A DNA stretch of 8,700 nucleotides from Planktomarina sp. (lineage in GTDB: Bacteria > Pseudomonadota > Alphaproteobacteria > Rhodobacterales > Rhodobacteraceae): NCBI GenBank assembly GCA_022425445.1, contig JAKMFM010000204.1:1-8700 (forward strand), given 5' to 3'. A program made the position numbers and the translations under genes. Positions within the stretch are counted from its first letter, which is position 1. Every line of letters starts with the position of its first letter. This document shows, in pieces, positions 6,801-8,700 of the stretch. The notes beneath the pieces are model-generated. The model was given only the letters and a program-made list of their open reading frames with translations, was not told the DNA's origin and did not search any database.

Positions 6801-6863
6801 GCCTGCGGCGTTGCAAACATGTGCGGTTTTGCACGTGGTTGAGCAGCCGTTTGCCGGCTGATG
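6801..6863. repeat. Dispersed intergenic hairpin repeat, copy 3 (42-bp core 6813-6854)
   Basis: This is the most diverged copy, 36 of 42 identical to copy 1, with the GCAAAC and GTTTGC ends retained and the core length exactly 42. The inner TGCAT/ATGCA pairing is lost. Similarity to copy 1 continues rightward through GGCGCCACGCAGGCTGGGTG and the IS6 C-terminal scrap to about 7070, so copies 1 and 3 belong to one longer shared unit (611-872 and 6801-7070), whereas copy 2 shares only the hairpin part. Confidence 0.75.
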
Positions 6864-6928
6864 CCACTCAGGTCCGCTGAAGGCGCCACGCAGGCTGGGT
6901 GTGGGGCTAGGTTGATTGTACAGCCCTA

Positions 6929-7070
6929 AATGAACGCCACTTCTACTCACGAGACAATTTTAAGCTCGATCGAACCGCCGCTGCGCTTACGGAGTGGCGC
7001 CAACTTTTGAGCGCATAGATTCAGGCTGCACCAGCAATCTGATCCGAGTTCTCATTCGTCTGACAGCAGC
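6929..7070 (+). mobile_element. IS6-family relic 3: transposase C-terminus and right end only
   Basis: From 6929 the frame reads NERHFYSRDNFKLDRTAA and then ALTEWRQLLSA with a TAG at 7016-7018. This is the usual C-terminus of IS6-family transposases and the best preserved of the three scraps. The right end at 7055-7070 is GCTGCTGTCAGACGAA on the reverse strand, nearly identical to relic 2. No left end and no N-terminal scrap was found to its left, so the rest has been deleted or replaced. It is oriented as in relics 1 and 2. Confidence 0.7.
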
Positions 7071-7102
7071 AACCTGAACCATATGCCAACTTTTTAGAGT
7101 GC

Positions 7103-7130
7103 TTGTTTAATAGAATTATCCGCTTAAAAT
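7103..7130 (+). promoter_or_regulatory. Possible promoter of the urease operon
   Basis: TTGTTT (7103-7108) and TAAAAT (7125-7130) are separated by 16 bases in an AT-rich stretch immediately after IS6 relic 3 and about 110 bases before the possible UreD start at 7241. This is a visual match to a housekeeping-type promoter only. I see no clear nitrogen-control (NtrC or sigma-54 GG/GC) motif, which one might have expected for urease. Confidence 0.25.
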
Positions 7131-7312
7131 TTAATCAAGAAACCAAAAAATAGATAAAATCAATTGCCACCTAATCCAATCCTTGTTCGCCAAAAAAATC
7201 CCAGTCACGCTACTAAACATCTAAGCGTGCAGAGGACTGAACGATAAAACATCTTTCCTTAGACAGAGAAGGCATCCCTCAGCGCGCGCGGGGGACACTA
7301 AACATAAGCGCG

Positions 7313-8074
7313 GTGTTTGCTGATGGAGATCAGTCGCGCTTGAAAGATCTACGCCAACAAGGGTCCTATCGTGCCATCTTTCCGCGTTCGACAAAGGACA
7401 CGATCGAAGCCGTAATTATTAACACGGCAGGTGGCATCACAGGCGGTGATAAATTTTCGACTGAAGTCACCGCCAACAGTCATGCTAAGATAAGCGTTAC
7501 GACTCAAGCGGCTGAACGCATTTACCGCGCTTCAAATGCCATAGCAGGATCGATGCAAACGCGGCTCAAAGTGAAGTCGAACGCGCAACTTTATTGGCTG
7601 CCTCAAGAAACGATCCTGTTCGAAGGTTCCCGCTTGTGCCGGCGCTTAGAAGTTGAAGTTACTAGGGATGCACAGTTCCTAATGGTCGAGCCACTCGTCT
7701 TCGGTAGAGAGGCCTCTGGAGAAATCCTCCAACATTGCTCACTGGACGACAGAGTGTGCATCACGACTGAAGGAACACCAATTTATGTTGATCGCATTCA
7801 ACTCGACGGTGACGTCGCATTTATCCTGAAGCGGCCTGCAGTCGCAGCTGGCGCAGGTGCCATGGCCAGTATTGTTCTTGTCGATCAAATGGCAAAAGCG
7901 ATGATTGATGGCGTACGCGCCCTGCTTCCTTCCTCTGGTGGGGCAAGTCTTTTGGCAGACAACATCCTCATTATTCGATTGCTTTGCTCTGACAGCTTCG
8001 CGCTGCGCACTACCTTGCTCCCGATCCTGACCCATCTAACACACAACGCAGTTCCCAAAAACTGGAGGCTCTGA
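7313..8074 (+). CDS. ureD: Urease accessory protein UreD
   Basis: UreD is a cytoplasmic accessory protein that binds apo-urease and, with UreF and UreG, enables nickel insertion. From GTG 7313 it has 253 residues. Family blocks are SRLKDLRQQGSYRAIFPR near the start, NTAGGITGGD at 37-46, TTQAAERIYRA, LYWLPQETILFEG and VEPLVFGREA. The start is doubtful. No ribosome site precedes GTG 7313, yet the frame stays open back to a TGA at 7238-7240 and the upstream codons read PQRARGTLNISA, which looks like the true first UreD strand. No ATG, GTG or TTG exists in that extension; an ACG at 7241 sits 5 bases after GAGG and would give 277 residues, nearer the family length. The stop is 3 bases before ureA, so it is probably cotranscribed with ureA and ureB. 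Confidence 0.92.
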   Translation: MFADGDQSRLKDLRQQGSYRAIFPRSTKDTIEAVIINTAGGITGGDKFSTEVTANSHAKISVTTQAAERIYRASNAIAGSMQTRLKVKSNAQLYWLPQETILFEGSRLCRRLEVEVTRDAQFLMVEPLVFGREASGEILQHCSLDDRVCITTEGTPIYVDRIQLDGDVAFILKRPAVAAGAGAMASIVLVDQMAKAMIDGVRALLPSSGGASLLADNILIIRLLCSDSFALRTTLLPILTHLTHNAVPKNWRL

Positions 8075-8077
8075 TCC

Positions 8078-8380
8078 ATGCACCTGACCCCACGTGAAAA
8101 AGATAAACTCTTGATTGCAATGGCCGCTGAAGTGGCCCGCAAGCGGCTCGCCCGTGGTGTGAAGCTCAATTATCCAGAGGCGATTGCACTGATTGCCGAC
8201 GCAGTTGTTGAAGGTGCGCGTGACGGCCGCTCTGTTGCAGATATGATGGAGAGCGGTGCCCATGTGATCACCCGTGATCAATGTATGGGGGGCATTCCTG
8301 AGATGATCCATGAAGTTCAGGTCGAGGCCACTTTTCCTGATGGGACCAAACTGGTCACCGTTCACAACCCCATTCGATAG
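8078..8380 (+). CDS. ureA: Urease gamma subunit
   Basis: This is a complete 100-residue protein, the standard length of a separate gamma chain. It begins MHLTPREKDKLLIAMAAEVA and contains the family blocks RKRLARGVKLNYPEAIALIA, EGARDGRSVADMM and FPDGTKLVTVHNPI. With the beta and alpha subunits it forms the urease trimer that hydrolyses urea to ammonia and carbamate in the cytoplasm; the gamma chain is structural and carries no nickel ligands. Ribosome site GGAGG at 8064-8068 is 9 bases before the ATG and overlaps the end of ureD, so translation is probably coupled. No anomalies are seen. Confidence 0.98.
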   Translation: MHLTPREKDKLLIAMAAEVARKRLARGVKLNYPEAIALIADAVVEGARDGRSVADMMESGAHVITRDQCMGGIPEMIHEVQVEATFPDGTKLVTVHNPIR

Positions 8381-8389
8381 GAGCGTTCC

Positions 8390-8695
8390 ATGATCCCTGG
8401 AGAGATTTTCCCAGCCGATGGCGACCTAATCCTAAATGCAGATCGTGCGGCGATCACCCTGATGGTAGCCAACACGGGTGACCGCCCAGTGCAGGTTGGC
8501 AGCCATTACCATTTTGCTGAAAGCAACGCCGCCTTGGATTTTGATCGTACAGCCGCCTATGGCCGTCGCCTTGATATCGCGCCCGGCACCGCAGTCAGGT
8601 TTGAACCGGGTCAACGGCGCGAGGTCAATTTGATAGAGATGTCAGGCGCGCGGCGTGTCTTTGGTTTCACCAATCAGGTTATGGGAGATCTATAA
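8390..8695 (+). CDS. ureB: Urease beta subunit
   Basis: This is a complete 101-residue protein. Recognisable blocks are MIPGEIFPADG at the start, VANTGDRPVQVGSHYHFAE, ALDFDRTAAYGRRLDI, and PGTAVRFEPGQRREV. It is a separate beta chain, as usual in proteobacteria (the gamma and beta chains are fused in Helicobacter). It is structural and packs between the gamma chain and the catalytic alpha chain. The ribosome site AGGAG at 8379-8383 overlaps the ureA stop, and the gap to ureA is 9 bases. Its TAA stop overlaps the next start in a TAATG arrangement. Nothing unusual is seen. Confidence 0.98.
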   Translation: MIPGEIFPADGDLILNADRAAITLMVANTGDRPVQVGSHYHFAESNAALDFDRTAAYGRRLDIAPGTAVRFEPGQRREVNLIEMSGARRVFGFTNQVMGDL

Positions 8696-8700
8696 TGGCT
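8695..8700 (+). CDS. First two codons of the next urease-operon gene (probably ureC or a small intervening gene)
   Basis: ATG at 8695-8697 shares its A with the ureB TAA stop (TAATG) and is followed by GCT before the window ends. GGGAG at 8683-8687 is a suitable ribosome site. By operon order this is either ureC (the nickel-binding alpha subunit) or the short hypothetical gene that some Rhodobacterales carry between ureB and ureC; two codons cannot decide. Confidence 0.5.

Noticed and set aside
6678..6950. 90-codon minus-strand open frame
   Set aside because: It is antisense to hairpin repeat copy 3 and the IS6 C-terminal scrap. The similar short peptides on the minus strand of all three hairpin copies are explained by nucleotide repetition.

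Overview
The window looks like a chromosomal accessory stretch from an alphaproteobacterium, most likely Rhodobacterales (Roseobacter group). The pointers are the urease gene order ureD-ureA-ureB, the style of the UreD protein, and degenerate IS6-family ends whose transposase start (FRCFKTSPEII...) resembles elements I associate with that group. No taxonomic marker gene is present, so this is inference.

Layout, left to right, with every gene on the + strand: (1) the 3' end of a secreted lipocalin-like AttH/CrtC-family protein (to 391); (2) a decayed IS6-family relic (445-872) containing a 42-bp hairpin repeat; (3) one AT-richer gene for a two-domain ferredoxin-like/dimeric alpha-beta-barrel type protein (979-1602), followed by a 31-bp palindrome; (4) a second IS6 relic (1669-2004) and a second hairpin-repeat copy; (5) a two-gene operon for exported proteins, a 935-aa DUF1800 protein (2267-5074) and a DUF1501 protein (5090-6277); (6) about 1 kb without genes, holding a long imperfect inverted repeat, the third hairpin-repeat copy and a third IS6 relic; (7) the start of a urease operon: ureD, ureA, ureB, and the first two codons of the next gene.

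How it fits together: three IS6-family relics in the same orientation separate the gene modules, as if the locus had been built by IS6-type insertion and the elements had then rotted. The DUF1800/DUF1501 pair is a known but functionally unassigned partnership of exported proteins. Here the DUF1800 member also carries a peptidoglycan-binding-like repeat and an internal carbohydrate-binding-like segment that holds all six of its cysteines, so it probably acts at the cell surface on a polymer. The urease genes are ordinary except that the ureD reading frame continues upstream of its first usual start codon, with sequence that looks like genuine UreD.

The most unusual signals are the near-identical 42-bp hairpin repeats (41/42 between two copies that lie in otherwise decayed DNA), the long inverted repeat at 6316-6420, the domain make-up of the DUF1800 protein, and the ureD start. 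No CRISPR array, tRNA or rRNA gene, or intact transposase was seen.
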